Shown: piece by piece, positions 49,198-59,800 of the stretch
Numbering within the stretch: the first letter of the stretch is position 1
Layout: every line of letters starts with the position of its first letter
Source of the DNA: Artemisia argyi
Taxonomy: Eukaryota > Streptophyta > Magnoliopsida > Asterales > Asteraceae
NCBI GenBank assembly: GCA_030686995.1
Contig: CM060691.1
Coordinates: forward strand, 59,780,838-59,844,837
DNA length: 64,000 bases
Direction: 5' to 3'
The notes under the pieces: generated by a model
The model's input: only the letters and a program-made list of their open reading frames with translations
Told to the model about the DNA's origin: nothing
The model's database searches: none
Translations under genes and position numbers: made by a program

Positions 49198-50299
49198 TGT
49201 GGAAAACTAGAAGGGGGGTTGAATAGTTTTACCGATTTATCGTTTAATTATCTTTTGAAACTTTCCGTTTAATCAAAGATATGAACACAAAGACAATATA
49301 TATAACATGCAAGTATAAAGAAAGAAACGATCAAACCACAACACGAGTATTTATTGTGGTTTGGCTACAAGGACTCTTTTTTTTTTGCCCTACGTCCACA
49401 CCCCGAGTATCCAACTCGAGAGTTTCTTTCACTAATCAACAAGCTCCTTTCACCGGCGGAGAAAACCTTACACGTCGCTTACACGATTACCGACACTAAG
49501 CTAGATGTCGAGTTCTTTTACATGGGTACAACCACTCCCGTTAGTTCTTTTACAAGGGTACAACAACTCCCGTCACACTATGTATTTTAAGGCCTAAAAT
49601 ACTAAACGATCACAACTGAAAACACACAATCAAATGAAGTGTAAACTACACAAAGTCTACACAATGCTAAGCTAACAAGTCTTGCAACGTTGTGTTGAAT
49701 ACTTGTAACTTTATATGAACTTGTGAACCTCTTTGCTACAAAAGAAACTTCACATCAAAATGAAATGTTAAGGGGTTAGATGAATGAAATGAATGTATGT
49801 GTGTGAAATGTAATGAGAAGTGATAAAACCAAAATTCAAACAAATGGCTTGGTATTTATAGCAAAACCTTCAGAAGGTCTGGCGGATACGGCGGAACCCT
49901 CAGATGGGTTCCGCCCGTGTACCTCCAGGGTTCCGCCAGGCTGACAGAAGGTTTTGCAATAAATCTTTCCAAACCAACCAAAGTCACATCAACTAAATTC
50001 TAGTCAAATACACATTGAATCAAAGTAGAATACTTCCAAAAATGTGTAAGAGTTTATGGTAAGTCAAACACACAAAGTTACCATAAATGTATGATGTGAT
50101 GTTAACATTTTTCTATTTTAAGAAATATAAAAAGTGTTGTGTTTTATATGAAATGTAAATGTAGTAAATGTCTAATTATGCAAGTCTTTAAACTAAAAGT
50201 ATGTTTTACTAAAAACTAAAGTTTACACTTTATCGTTAACAAAACTTAGCAAAGATCGTAAAATATAAATAACGTTTTTAGGCGATATTTGTATTAACA
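49198..50299 (-). repeat. Sirevirus 5' LTR (1102 bp)
   Basis: Carries on the minus strand a TATA box (TATAAATA at 49853-49860). A GC-rich cluster lies just upstream in the element's orientation: GGCGGATACGGCGGAACCC, GGGTTCCGCCCG and GGGTTCCGCC between 49879 and 49940. Followed by the TGTTC duplication at 50300-50304. Confidence 0.92.
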
Positions 50300-50304
50300 T
50301 GTTC

Positions 50305-51744
50305 GATATTTAATCATTTTAAAAATTAACTACCCAAGTCTTAAATAAAACAATTAATTTTACAAAAGGCTAAGATCCTGTTTGAGCTTCACTCATCTCA
50401 GTAGTCTGACTACTAGTAATTTGTGGATTCAATAGGTAAGCGACGAGCGATAATTGTATTACATGTGCAACTCTTAGAACCCTATGGCACCCATGGCACT
50501 ATAGAATGATCAACTAGTGTCATGTTGGCATGTCTAGTCCCATCTTTTGACTCGATTAGGGTCTAACCACTCAAACTTGATTAAGTCATCCAATGCAAAA
50601 AACATGTGAAAATTGTCATAGGTCTGACCTATAGAGATTATTCACCTTGGGTTGCCATTTTCCTATGTCTGACATACAACAAAAGGCAATTGCAAGTATC
50701 CTTACACGAATGGACGATAAAGACCTAAATTTGTAATGGGTATAAAATATCTTGATAAAACAAGTGAATCAAAAAACGTGTACGAAGAAGCATGCATACA
50801 TTCTTCGTACCATAAGTTAACAAATTTTCTTAACTTAAGTCTACTCTCATTTTAATTATTTATGTGTTTAACGTCCAATTTATTCTAATATGCAACACTA
50901 TGTGGATATAAAACAAAATTAAGGACAACATAATAATCACACGTTACAATTAACCACTAAGAATTTTACAAAACCAGAGCAGGTGCATAACCGGAAAAAA
51001 TTAAAGGTTATTCAGACCCTAGATTGACACACTCGAAAGGTTATTACACCCAAGCATTCCATTCATTAACAAAGCAGTACAAGACATGTTTTGTCGCGAG
51101 AAAAGATTAAAGAATAACCAAACCCTAGAATATCTTGGATAAAAACCAAGTGATTCGGTCGTTGATAAAATTTTGTAAAAACTCTAATTATGTGTTAACG
51201 TTTCATTAAACAAATGCACATGCATATTTTTCGCTGGAGCAAACTACTGTATAAACCAAACACAATGCGTTTAAAACAATTCAAGACATGAGTATAAATC
51301 ACATTTCGATAATTTTTGTTCCCATTTAATTTCCCAAATCGTTTGCAAATTATACAAGTCGCAATGAATAATAAGATGCAAATAAATGAAACAATAAACA
51401 AACAAACATATCCCGACATGCAAAACATAAACCGATGAATATGCTCGGGTTCATGAGCCATAGTGAAGCCTTATAAAAACAACATGCTCTTTGAACAAGA
51501 TCGCCCACTTGTGGGACCTAAAACTCCAAGAAGGAGTCTTCTCCGCTCAAAGTGCCAAACTACAAAGTTGTAGCCCTATGAGTTATGTATCTTTCCATCG
51601 ATTTTAGCGGTGTAAATCATTCAAAACTTAGGGAATTAGTTGATTAGTACATGGACGTGTTACTTTTCAGAAAATAAAATGCAATACAAACAAGCATGTA
51701 TAGGCTAGGTCATCCTCGATTTTGCATGTCCCACATATTAACGC
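50305..51744 (-). other. Internal relic of the outer copia, no gene seen
   Basis: Resumes the outer element right of the Sirevirus insertion. No assignable coding region. Confidence 0.45.
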
Positions 51745-52058
51745 TAGGGCTGAGCAAACGGACCGGATGGACCGGACCGACCGACAAAACCGACCGGACC
51801 GAGACCGACCGGACCGGACCGACCACATTCGGTCCGGTCCTCGGTCTAAGCTTTTTGAAAAATTCGGTCCTCGGTCCGGTCCGGACCGACCAAAAACCTG
51901 AAAAAACTTGCCTAATTGGACCGGACCGACCGAAGACCGACCGGACCGGACCGGACCGAGACCGGACCGACCACATTCGGTCCGGTCTCGGTCCATGGTT
52001 TTCCGGTTCTCGGTCCTCGGTCCGGTCCGGTCCGGTTTTCGCCCGATGCTCAGCCCTA
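51745..52058. mobile_element. hAT-type MITE made of GGACCGG repeats
   Basis: Terminal inverted repeats TAGGGCTGAGCA and TGCTCAGCCCTA. Perfect 8-bp target duplication ATTAACGC at 51737-51744 and 52059-52066, the hAT signature. The 314-bp body is almost entirely GGACCGG/CCGGTCC and GGACCGA units that can fold on themselves. All open frames through it are low-complexity artefacts. Confidence 0.9.
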
Positions 52059-52179
52059 ATTAACGCATTAACAATATGATATATACAAGCGGTTGGCATA
52101 TTATCCATGACAAACACGCATGTATTTCCCATGGATCGCAATTAAAAAAAGTAATCACTGGTACATAAACTGCTATTGG

Positions 52180-53000
52180 TCACGCCAGAAATGTGTGACG
52201 ATATGCATATAGTCACACACGTTTTTTTTGTTGTGTGTCACAAAAAGTCCCGCCACCGTAGGTGGCATATGGTCACATTGTTGAGTTCGTGGCATTTTCC
52301 ATCGAAAAAGAGTAACAAAAACCCCGAATATGTGTGACAAATTAGGCACAAGTTTTGTTGGATTAGTCATTATCAGTGACCGTAAACACTTTATAGTCAC
52401 ACGAATGTTTTTTTAGAGTAACTATTGTTCATCCTTTGGCTACACAAATATATAATATATGTGACATTTGAGATGATTTATTCAAGTAAATGTGTATTAT
52501 GTGTGACTATTTCCCGTCCTGTAGCCACATGAATATATAATAAATGTGACGTTTGTGATGATTTAGTCACACAACAGGTATTGTTTTTTTTAGTTAGTCA
52601 CATACAATTTTAAAAAAAAATAAAATAAAATAAAATAAAAAAGTGGCAAAAAATGTTAATAAGTGTGACCATATGTTGTTTAAAATGAAGAAATGTGTAT
52701 TTTGTGTGACTATTGTTCATCTAATGGCCACATTAATTTTTTGTTTGTGTGGCCTTTTGTAATATTTAGTCACACAAAGCATATTTGTTTTGGGTATTTA
52801 GTCACATACAATTAAGCATAAAGTGGCAAAAAATATTAATAAGTGTGACCATATGTTGTTTAAAGTAAAGAAATGTATATTTTGTGTGACTATTGATCAT
52901 CCAATTGCTACATGAATTTTTTTTGTGTGACCTTTTGTAATATTTAGTCACACAACGAATTAAGCAAACTGTGACCAAACATGTTAATAAGTTGACCGTA
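52180..53000. repeat. CACTA left subterminal repeat region
   Basis: Many copies of AGTCACAC/GTGTGACT in both orientations, embedded in near-duplicate blocks of about 150 bp (AAGTGTGACCATATGTTGTT at 52665 and again at 52844). In En/Spm such motifs bind the TNPA-type protein. Confidence 0.75.
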
Positions 53001-53682
53001 TGCATCTTTTAGTCATATTTAAAAAGTCAATATATATCAAAACAAATTCAAATATATATCAAAACAAATTCATTTACAATAACAGTTGTAACTAATACAC
53101 TATATGAACCAACAGTACTAACTTATAACTAACAGTTGTAACTAATACACTGGCAGTATTAACTTCAAGCAGTCTTATCTTTCACATAATAGATGTTTCC
53201 CAAAATCATCCTTTGAAACAACTTGAATTGCATAATTTCAAATATTTGATCCTCCTGTACCCATTATAAACACAAATCAGTAAGTTTCAAACACTGCTGA
53301 GACATAACCATATCCCAAAAATTAGTGTAACAACGACAGCTTAAGGAATGAATAATAATGCCCAGCAAGTAAACATAAAATTGACCAAGACATAAGTGAC
53401 AAGAATGAAGTTCCAAACTAGTTTCTAGCCTCAGATTCTAACTTAACTATTGCATTTCATCTCTCCTACTTGTTTAAGAAAAAGATTGACCAAGATTGCA
53501 CCTCTCATACCCCATAATCATTTTCCTGTGTCAGTGGTGAGAAACTGATCAATTCCTCAAAATTTATACAGCCACCCAAACCCCCTTCAGAACCACACCA
53601 CCAAGCACCCAATAAAAGATGGAAGCACTACTGGATTCAATCACCATACCAAAGAAGAAAATATGTAAATAGTAATACTTAC

Positions 53683-54097
53683 AAGGCATCGGCGACAAAA
53701 TAAGTTGTCAAATGAGTCTAATGCTACTTCAAGATCTTTATCAAACAATGAACTCATATCGAACTCAACATTTTCTGTTTTAGAGCCTTCAACAACATTC
53801 TCTTTATTAACAAGAACGTCATATCTTGCCTGTGTGAGATGGTCCATGGATGTGCAAAGCAAGCACGAAAAAGAAGAAAAGGCTGCATTAGCATTTGCAC
53901 TATGACTAGTCCCTACATCTAATAAAAATATCAAGAAAAAAATAAAAAATAAAAAATGAAAAATAAAACATACAACAAAACAAAACAAAATCTCTAGTAT
54001 CTTAGTGCTTACCTTGAGTTCAGAAGGTTTTCTAGACAACCTATGTGCCAATAAATCCAAAACAGCATCAGATGAGCCTAGCTGTTGAATGGTCATT
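53683..54097 (-). pseudogene. Captured fragment of a Polycomb E(z)-type histone methyltransferase (CURLY LEAF/SWINGER family)
   Basis: Two exons with proper splice sites. Exon 54013-54097 encodes MTIQQLGSSDAVLDLLAHRL through SRKPSELK, between CCAG and GTAAG. Exon 53683-53829 encodes ARYDVLVNKENVVEGSK to DLEVALDSFDNLFCRRCL, between CACACAG and GTAAGT. The block ALDSFDNLFCRRCL is a conserved signature of plant E(z) proteins, N-terminal to their CXC and SET domains, and the exon boundary after RRCL fits the family as I recall it. The two exons would splice in frame. The CXC and SET catalytic parts are absent. In host plants the full protein is the PRC2 H3K27 methyltransferase. Confidence 0.85.
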
Positions 54098-54469
54098 CTG
54101 GAATAATTAAAAGATGTAAGCAGTCAGTGATGTAATTCCATTCATGACTAGGAGTTGTTATTACATTTGTATAGGACATCTAGAAAGCATAATATCAAAA
54201 AAAGAATTCAGGTCCCCAACTAGATACCTATAAGAGCAATAATGATGAGACATTGCAAAAAAAGATGGAGTTTATGGGTAAAGGGACAGACGAAAACAAC
54301 AATGAAGTGATTGCTTAAGGTTTAACCCATATAGTAATGACTTGGCATTTAAACTTACCATTCTTTTTATTGACTACAGGAAATTGATGTATATCTGTTC
54401 ATATATTGACTGAGATACATGGGCTTCCTTGGTAGGGGCACTTTCCAATTGCGTTTTTCTTCTTCTATC

Positions 54470-55400
54470 GTCATTATTATGAGCATCAGTAGCATCATTG
54501 ATTGCTGCTATTGAAAACTACACAATCCAATTCAATTAAGTATTAATCAATTTAAAAATAAATTAATTAACAAAGGATGCAATGAGATCATGAGAATACA
54601 AACTGTTTCATAAGGATGCAATGAGATTTAATTAACCTTTTACAATGAGCTGACAGTCTTATAAACTACCTCTGCGCATCTGGGTCAGTGTCCTTTTTCT
54701 AGCACCATACCCAGGCGTGTCCGGGACTTCATTGTCAGATACATTTGGCACTGCGTTTGCATCAGCTGTAATGGATAAAAGAAACAGAACATGAGAAGAG
54801 TGCAGTCACACGCAGTAACATCTGAAACCGACTTAGAATCTACAAAGAAGTTGACCTTTGGGCAAAGCCACTTGATTTTCCATGATCCTCTTTCACACAC
54901 GCGGCAGACTACTTGAGCTGATATTATGATGATGCTCAACACGTCCATCAAGTGGCGCTCCTTGTTGGTGTTGCAGATTATTGGATGGAGTGATAGCATC
55001 CCTGCAAGTTATTGTTATTGATTGCGGGCCTTCTAAGACATCTCCAGCTACAATAAAAGGAACATAATGAGATTAATAAACAATAACCGGAATGCACTTA
55101 AACATTTACAGTGGACGTGACAGTATTGACAACCACCTCTGGCCATTTGGATGAATGGCCTTTTTCTAGCACGATCCTTAGACCGAGTCGAGAGTGTATT
55201 GTCAGATGCACTTGATGTTGCGTGTGTCTCTACCGCGGCTGCAATCATAAGATATAAGAGGAACATAATTTGAAAAGTGTCAGGCAACATATGGTTATAC
55301 TTAAAATTTAGTAGAAAGCGAAAAAATGATTTCACCTGGTGGAAGGCGATTGTTGGTGCACCATCCTTTGCTGCGTGTGTCTTTCACAGATTGAGGTGGC
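54470..55400 (-). other. Unassigned exon-like segments inside the CACTA element
   Basis: Several minus-strand open pieces with plausible splice sites. 54670-54765 (NEVPDTPGYGARKRTLTQMR) and 55139-55238 (LSTRSKDRARKRPFIQMARG) are clearly related to each other and look like a duplicated exon. Between them, about 54850-55040 reads DVLEGPQSITITCRDAITPS and LDGRVEHHHNISSSSLPRV. Near 54500 lies AINDATDAHNNDDRRRKTQL. I do not recognise the parent genes; they may be degraded CACTA proteins. Confidence 0.4.
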
Positions 55401-55436
55401 ACCATGATCGTGCTCAGTCCATACGTAAATCGCCTA

Positions 55437-55559
55437 CTGAAAATGATGTAGGGCAAAAAATGCAATCATGCGAGGTGGGTTCAAATGGGCTCTTGAGATA
55501 TGACCTGTTGACAATATTATCATCATCGGTTCTGCGCACGACACATTTCTAATCAAAGT
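55437..55559 (-). pseudogene. Captured fragment of a NIP-type aquaporin (NIP5;1/NIP6;1-like)
   Basis: 41 codons read TLIRNVSCAEPMMIILSTGH then ISRAHLNPPRMIAFFALHHF. This matches the aquaporin segment around the first NPA box: ETLIGNAACAG...[26 protein letters not shown] in NIP5;1-type boric acid channels. The NPA/NPS box reads NPP and several conserved Gly are replaced, so it is decayed. A stop follows after HHFQ. No other membrane helices of the channel are seen nearby. Confidence 0.75.
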
Positions 55560-56421
55560 TGTTCCCGACTTAATACTGAAACAGCACAATAAAGATCTAA
55601 CTCTACTATTCGTTTAACATAACATTCTAAGATATAGAGAATGATGATTACCTTTAGTAGGAGTGAAAGGTCAGCCACTGAGAAATCAGTGAAGCATATA
55701 TCAGGTGCACCAAGTAAGGTACAACAAACGACAGACATTTGCAACCAAGCATTCTACTGAAAATTGCATGGAGGTTATATACCGATAAATCACATTTCCT
55801 GACCACACTGCTTGATTATGTAAGTTACTATAAAATTCTCTACTATAACATTCCATTGAGAATTAAGAAAGCTAAACAAATCCTAAAGTGATGGAACATT
55901 TTTTAATTGTGTTTATACCTTTGGAAGAGGCTCCAAGTATGCTTCAGGTTGCAGCTTTTAGAATTTGATTAGCAGGTTCACGCTTACGGTTTAATTAATA
56001 GTTTACGAAAGAGGGTAAGCCATCAGGTTCTGGTGTCATTATCGCCTTATCAAAAGCAATTCAACAAGCACAATACTTGGCTACCATAAGCTTAAAAACA
56101 AATTCAACTGGCCTCAAAACAATCTTTACCAAGCCACCTCCCTAATAATAACCTTTTAAAGAACCCAAAATCAGTACTTGAGAAATAATCTTAAGCCGAC
56201 CATGATAAAGAAATAATCTTACGGATGGAAATAAAAATTATAGTTTACCTTATAGCATTCTTGAAACGTAACTTGCGAGCTAGATGTCTCTTCCGATGAT
56301 AACTCGTATATTACCGGCAAAAAAAGCCAAGAAATAACAAATTAAAAATTAGAAAATCACAACCAATAAGACCTTCAATCAAAATCATATTAAAAAATTG
56401 AATAAATGAAGTGCAAGTTAC

Positions 56422-56580
56422 CTCCACAGTTAAACTCATTACCAATTTGATATCTGAATTTAGCAGCTTCATTAACAATCTACAAGAAAGAAAAGTCACA
56501 AAATGAAATTGACTATTAGGATGTGAGATCTATTAGCATAGTAGAGATACATGCCTGATCAAAGGCAGGAAATATGTAAT
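56422..56580 (-). pseudogene. Captured fragment of branched-chain 2-oxoacid dehydrogenase E1-beta
   Basis: Two short exons. 56555-56580 encodes DYIFPAFDQ after TTTTTGCAG and before GCATGT (a GC donor). 56422-56480 encodes [20 protein letters not shown] after TTGTAG and before GTAACT. Joined in order they match the thiamine-dependent E1-beta subunit segment [20 protein letters not shown]...FNCGG. The parent enzyme works in mitochondrial leucine, isoleucine and valine breakdown. Only about 29 residues are present, so this is a relic, but the match is distinctive. Confidence 0.75.
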
Positions 56581-56763
56581 CTGCAAAAACATTTTTTAAT
56601 CCCATTTTTAACCACGAAAATCTATTAACTTGTTTTTATATTCGGTTTTAAATTAGGATAGTAACAAACAAGGTCAAGATTGGTTATACCAAAGAAACGA
56701 GGAGGAAAAAGATGGAAGGGAGGTGGCGGTGGGGATAAACTCGAACCAAATGAGACCCTAACA

Positions 56764-57081
56764 TCACCATCTAAACCCAAGTACGATCTCCACAGCCTTT
56801 CTTGTTCTTGGTGGCGTGAAACGACAGCGTGAGGCGGCTGTGGAGGTGGTGGTCAATGGCGAGGCGGCGTGTGAGGCGGTGGAGAGGGGGTGTGAGAGAT
56901 TAAGAAAATTAGTTGGGGAGAAGATATTAAGAAGATGATGTGAGATGCCAGAAGAAAAGATAAAAAGATGGGTGTTGGGGCAATTTGATTTTGGGGAAAA
57001 ATTTAAGCGGGGATTCTGAAAGTTGAGAAGGCAATTTGATTTTGGGGAAAATTTAAGCGGGGCTTCTGAAAATTTAGGCAA
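56764..57081 (-). other. Open frame of unknown origin at the CACTA right end
   Basis: 105 codons from MPKFSEAPLKFSPKSNCLLN. It includes a tandem duplication visible in DNA: CAATTTGATTTTGGGGAAAA occurs twice at about 56981 and 57032. Ser/Pro/Thr rich and not recognised. It may be a 5' leader captured with the gene fragments, or chance. Confidence 0.3.
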
Positions 57082-57551
57082 TTTGGTTTAGTGTGAGCAT
57101 ACATATCATTTGGTCACACTATTCAAGTGTGTGACATATATATTTGTCACTTTTAAATAATGTGTGACGAACTTGACTATATGATTTAGCCACATACACA
57201 AATATTTCATGTGACCATATATGAATTTTGGTCACATTGTTCAATTGTGTGACATATATTTGTCACATACGTATATATATAATGTGACTAATGTTTCAAA
57301 CTTATTTGTATCCGTCACACGTCCCAAATTATATGTGACTAAATATTCAAAAAAAAAATTACAAGATACCTCTAGTCACGAAAATATTCGAATGTGTGAC
57401 TGTAGCCTCAGTTGGAAAGACGAAATGGTCACACAAGTCGGATCAAGTGTGGCTGTTTATTTTATTATGGTACATTTAGTCACATAAAAAAGTTAGTGTG
57501 TGGCCGTTCGAAAAACGGCATGTGTGACTAAAACCCATTTTTGTACTAGTG

Positions 57552-57795
57552 AATATAAAAGAATAAGCCAGAAAACAAAGAATTTAAACCACGTAAAACC
57601 CCTCGCCATGAATACGTAAAATCCGGCGACCTAGGGTTTTTAAATACTGATTATTAAGTCCTTTTATAGTCGAATGTTTCACAAAAACAAGCCTTAAGGG
57701 CTGCTTAAAATCGGTTTAAGAAAACATACACAAAAACGCGTTTTTGGCTACGTGTACAATATAACCTAAACATCATACGATGACTCTAATACCAT
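57552..57795 (-). other. Outer copia leader and primer binding site
   Basis: The last internal stretch of the outer copia before its 5' LTR. GACTCTAATACCA at 57782-57794 is the complement of a TGGTATTAGAGTC primer site for initiator tRNA-Met. Confidence 0.7.
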
Positions 57796-58685
57796 TGTTT
57801 TTTTTAATTTATTTATTTATTTATTTATTTATTATAAACATATAATATATACTAATTTATCATTATAAACATATAATATACGCAGTGGATTAGGTCCCAA
57901 AGCGGGTTCATATGATGTAAATAGATTAACAAATAAATACTTACTAACCTATTGTATTTAATCAGATGAACAAAAGGAGCAAGTATCGAACCCTAGTTTA
58001 CCCATAGAAACTCACAAAACCGCTTATTCATCAAAGTAGATGATCTCTATCGTTAGTCCATACTACACATCCTCGTTTATTACCCGAGTGCTAGTTCCCT
58101 ATTGTTCACGATCATGCAACGAACATCTTGTGTTTTGCTCATTGGAAAATCGACCCAAACCTTAAAAGGGCTATGTGCCGACCGGTTTTAGAGGGTAAAA
58201 GGGAGGAGAGAACTTGTGTTACTTTTCCAAGAGTTCCTAATAATGATTAAGGCTAATCATGATATAACCTTGAATAGCGTGTGCTTGAGGTTTATGTGGT
58301 AATTCAGTCACATTCCATCGTACTTAACATTTTTTGTGATTATATATTTTACCGTGGTAATTTCCTTAACCCAAAAAATACACGGTGACCATGTTTGGCT
58401 CTTCACTTCCTTTTCCTCTCCTTAGGCCGATTACCTTAAGATAATATGGGATTCCGATATTATTTTTTGGTTAGTCCATTTAATTATGTCTTACATTAAT
58501 TAAATAAGACCCGTTAGTTAATTAACACGTCTAACGAATTAATTAACTACCGTTAAGTGATCGTAAGATATTTGTTAATAAATATATTAAATACATTATA
58601 ATTGGTAATACCTCAGTGTATACGTGTATGATGCCATATGTTCACATAGCCGTGTAATAATTTACTATAATATGAGCACTTCCTA
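57796..58685 (-). repeat. 5' LTR of the outer copia
   Basis: Diverged copy of 15779-16527. It has an extra segment of about 150 bp around 58230-58390 and a TTTA microsatellite near 57810-57835. The right border is uncertain because the CA end is mutated. Confidence 0.65.
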
Positions 58686-59667
58686 ATAATACTTACATTT
58701 ATGGCATGAAAGTCAATTTAAATATATAAAACTATATAGTTCTTATATTATTTGATAAAAGTATTATAATCATTAATACTTTGCATTTATCACATGAAAC
58801 TCAATTCTTATAAAGATCACATGAAACTCTAATTTTTATCATATTATGTAATGTTTATAATAAAATTTTCAATAATAAGTAGTTATATTTTATTGCTTAA
58901 GTTAAAGGTTATTATTATATTATATAATTATCTCAAACTTTTATTATTATATTATATAATTATCTATTTATTTTGGTAAAAAAAAAGGAAAAAAATCACT
59001 TAAAATGTTGTAAACTTACCTATTTTTTTTTAGTTATGTGTACTGTGTAGCAATATTTTTTTTCTTTTATATACCTTAAACTTTTTGATTTCGACGTTTG
59101 TGTGTATTTACACATGTAAAATAATCATTTTACCTTTCACTTTCAATAGAGGTTAAAAAATAAGGTTAATGTGATCATTTTACATGCGTAAATACGCACA
59201 AAAATCGAAATTCAAAATTTGATGATTTAATAAAAAAAAGAAAAAAAATTTGGCTACAGACAATTAGAAAAACTGATAAGTTTATTTCATTTTTAGATGA
59301 TTTTCCCCAAAAAAATATATTAAGATTATTGATACTAACGTTTTAACATGAAACTCTAAATGTATATTTTAAACTATAAACAATTTTTATTTTATTTGTA
59401 ATAGATATATGATTCAGCGGCCCATTTATAAAATAAAAAACCAAAATTTGTTCTTCCTCGACTTCATTTATAATCATTAATACTTTGCATTTATGACATG
59501 AAACTCAATTTTCCAAACATAGATATTGATTTTTGGAGATTGTAAATTAATTTATAATCATTGATACTTGCACTATATTTAACTATTATATAGTTCTACT
59601 AAAACAACTTTAAAAATATATACTGTAACTAGTATTTTTAAGTAAGTATTTTATGAACTCAAATTTT

Positions 59668-59730
<63 letters not shown>

Positions 59731-59800
59731 TGTAAAAAGTATTATAGTAATTAATACTTTGCGTTTACGACATGAAAGTCAATTTTAATATAGATATAGA
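58686..59800. other. AT-rich repeat DNA, right flank of the nest
   Basis: Repeated ACATGAAACTCAAT/CATTAATACTTTGCATTTA units (58738, 58785, 58806, 59342, 59490, 59770) and a (TA)n run at about 59671-59727. Similar units lie left of the nest. No gene seen. Confidence 0.5.

Larger units (their letters stand above)
21174..50299 (-). mobile_element. Sirevirus-type Ty1/copia retrotransposon with env-like ORF (interrupted by two gypsy elements)
   Basis: LTRs 21174-22271 and 49198-50299 begin TGTGGAAAAC and end TTAACA. Perfect 5-bp duplications TGTTC flank the element (21169-21173, 50300-50304). The PBS complement lies just left of the right LTR, so transcription runs right to left: gag, protease, integrase, RT, RNase H, then extra ORFs, then the polypurine tract. 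Domain order (INT before RT) is copia. Length without the nested inserts is about 11.6 kb, long for copia. An extra ORF after pol, plus multiple CTCCCCC boxes before the 3' LTR, fits the Sirevirus (SIRE/Maximus) lineage. Stops and frameshifts in gag-pol make it inactive. Confidence 0.9.
52156..57551 (-). mobile_element. Non-autonomous CACTA transposon carrying host gene fragments (Pack-CACTA, 5396 bp)
   Basis: Ends CACTGGTACATAAACTG (left) and, reversed, CACTAGTACAAAAATGGG (right), flanked by AAT at 52153-52155 and 57552-57554, the 3-bp duplication of CACTA (En/Spm) elements. Both ends are packed with TGTGTGACTA/TAGTCACAC-type subterminal repeats (52180-53000 and 57100-57540). No transposase domain is visible. 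The interior holds exon fragments of at least three host genes on the minus strand (E1-beta dehydrogenase, NIP aquaporin, E(z) methyltransferase) plus unassigned exon-like pieces. It is inserted in the outer copia. Confidence 0.9.
15779..58685 (-). mobile_element. Outer, decayed Ty1/copia LTR element (host of the nest)
   Basis: Diverged direct repeats at 15779-16527 and 57796-58685 are its LTRs, both starting TGTTT. Immediately inside the right LTR lies GACTCTAATACCA (57782-57794), the complement of TGGTATTAGAGTC, a copia primer binding site for initiator tRNA-Met. This fixes the element on the minus strand with its 5' LTR on the right. Inside the left LTR the minus strand reads GCAAGTAGGAGCTAC, a plausible polypurine tract. 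No intact gag or pol remains. Removing the inserted elements leaves about 8.4 kb. I found no clear 5-bp target duplication. Confidence 0.7.

Noticed and set aside
51667..52141. Overlapping open frames of over 100 codons on both strands rich in Asp, Arg, Thr, Gly and Pro
   Set aside because: They are translations of the GGACCGG repeats of the hAT MITE, open in several frames at once.
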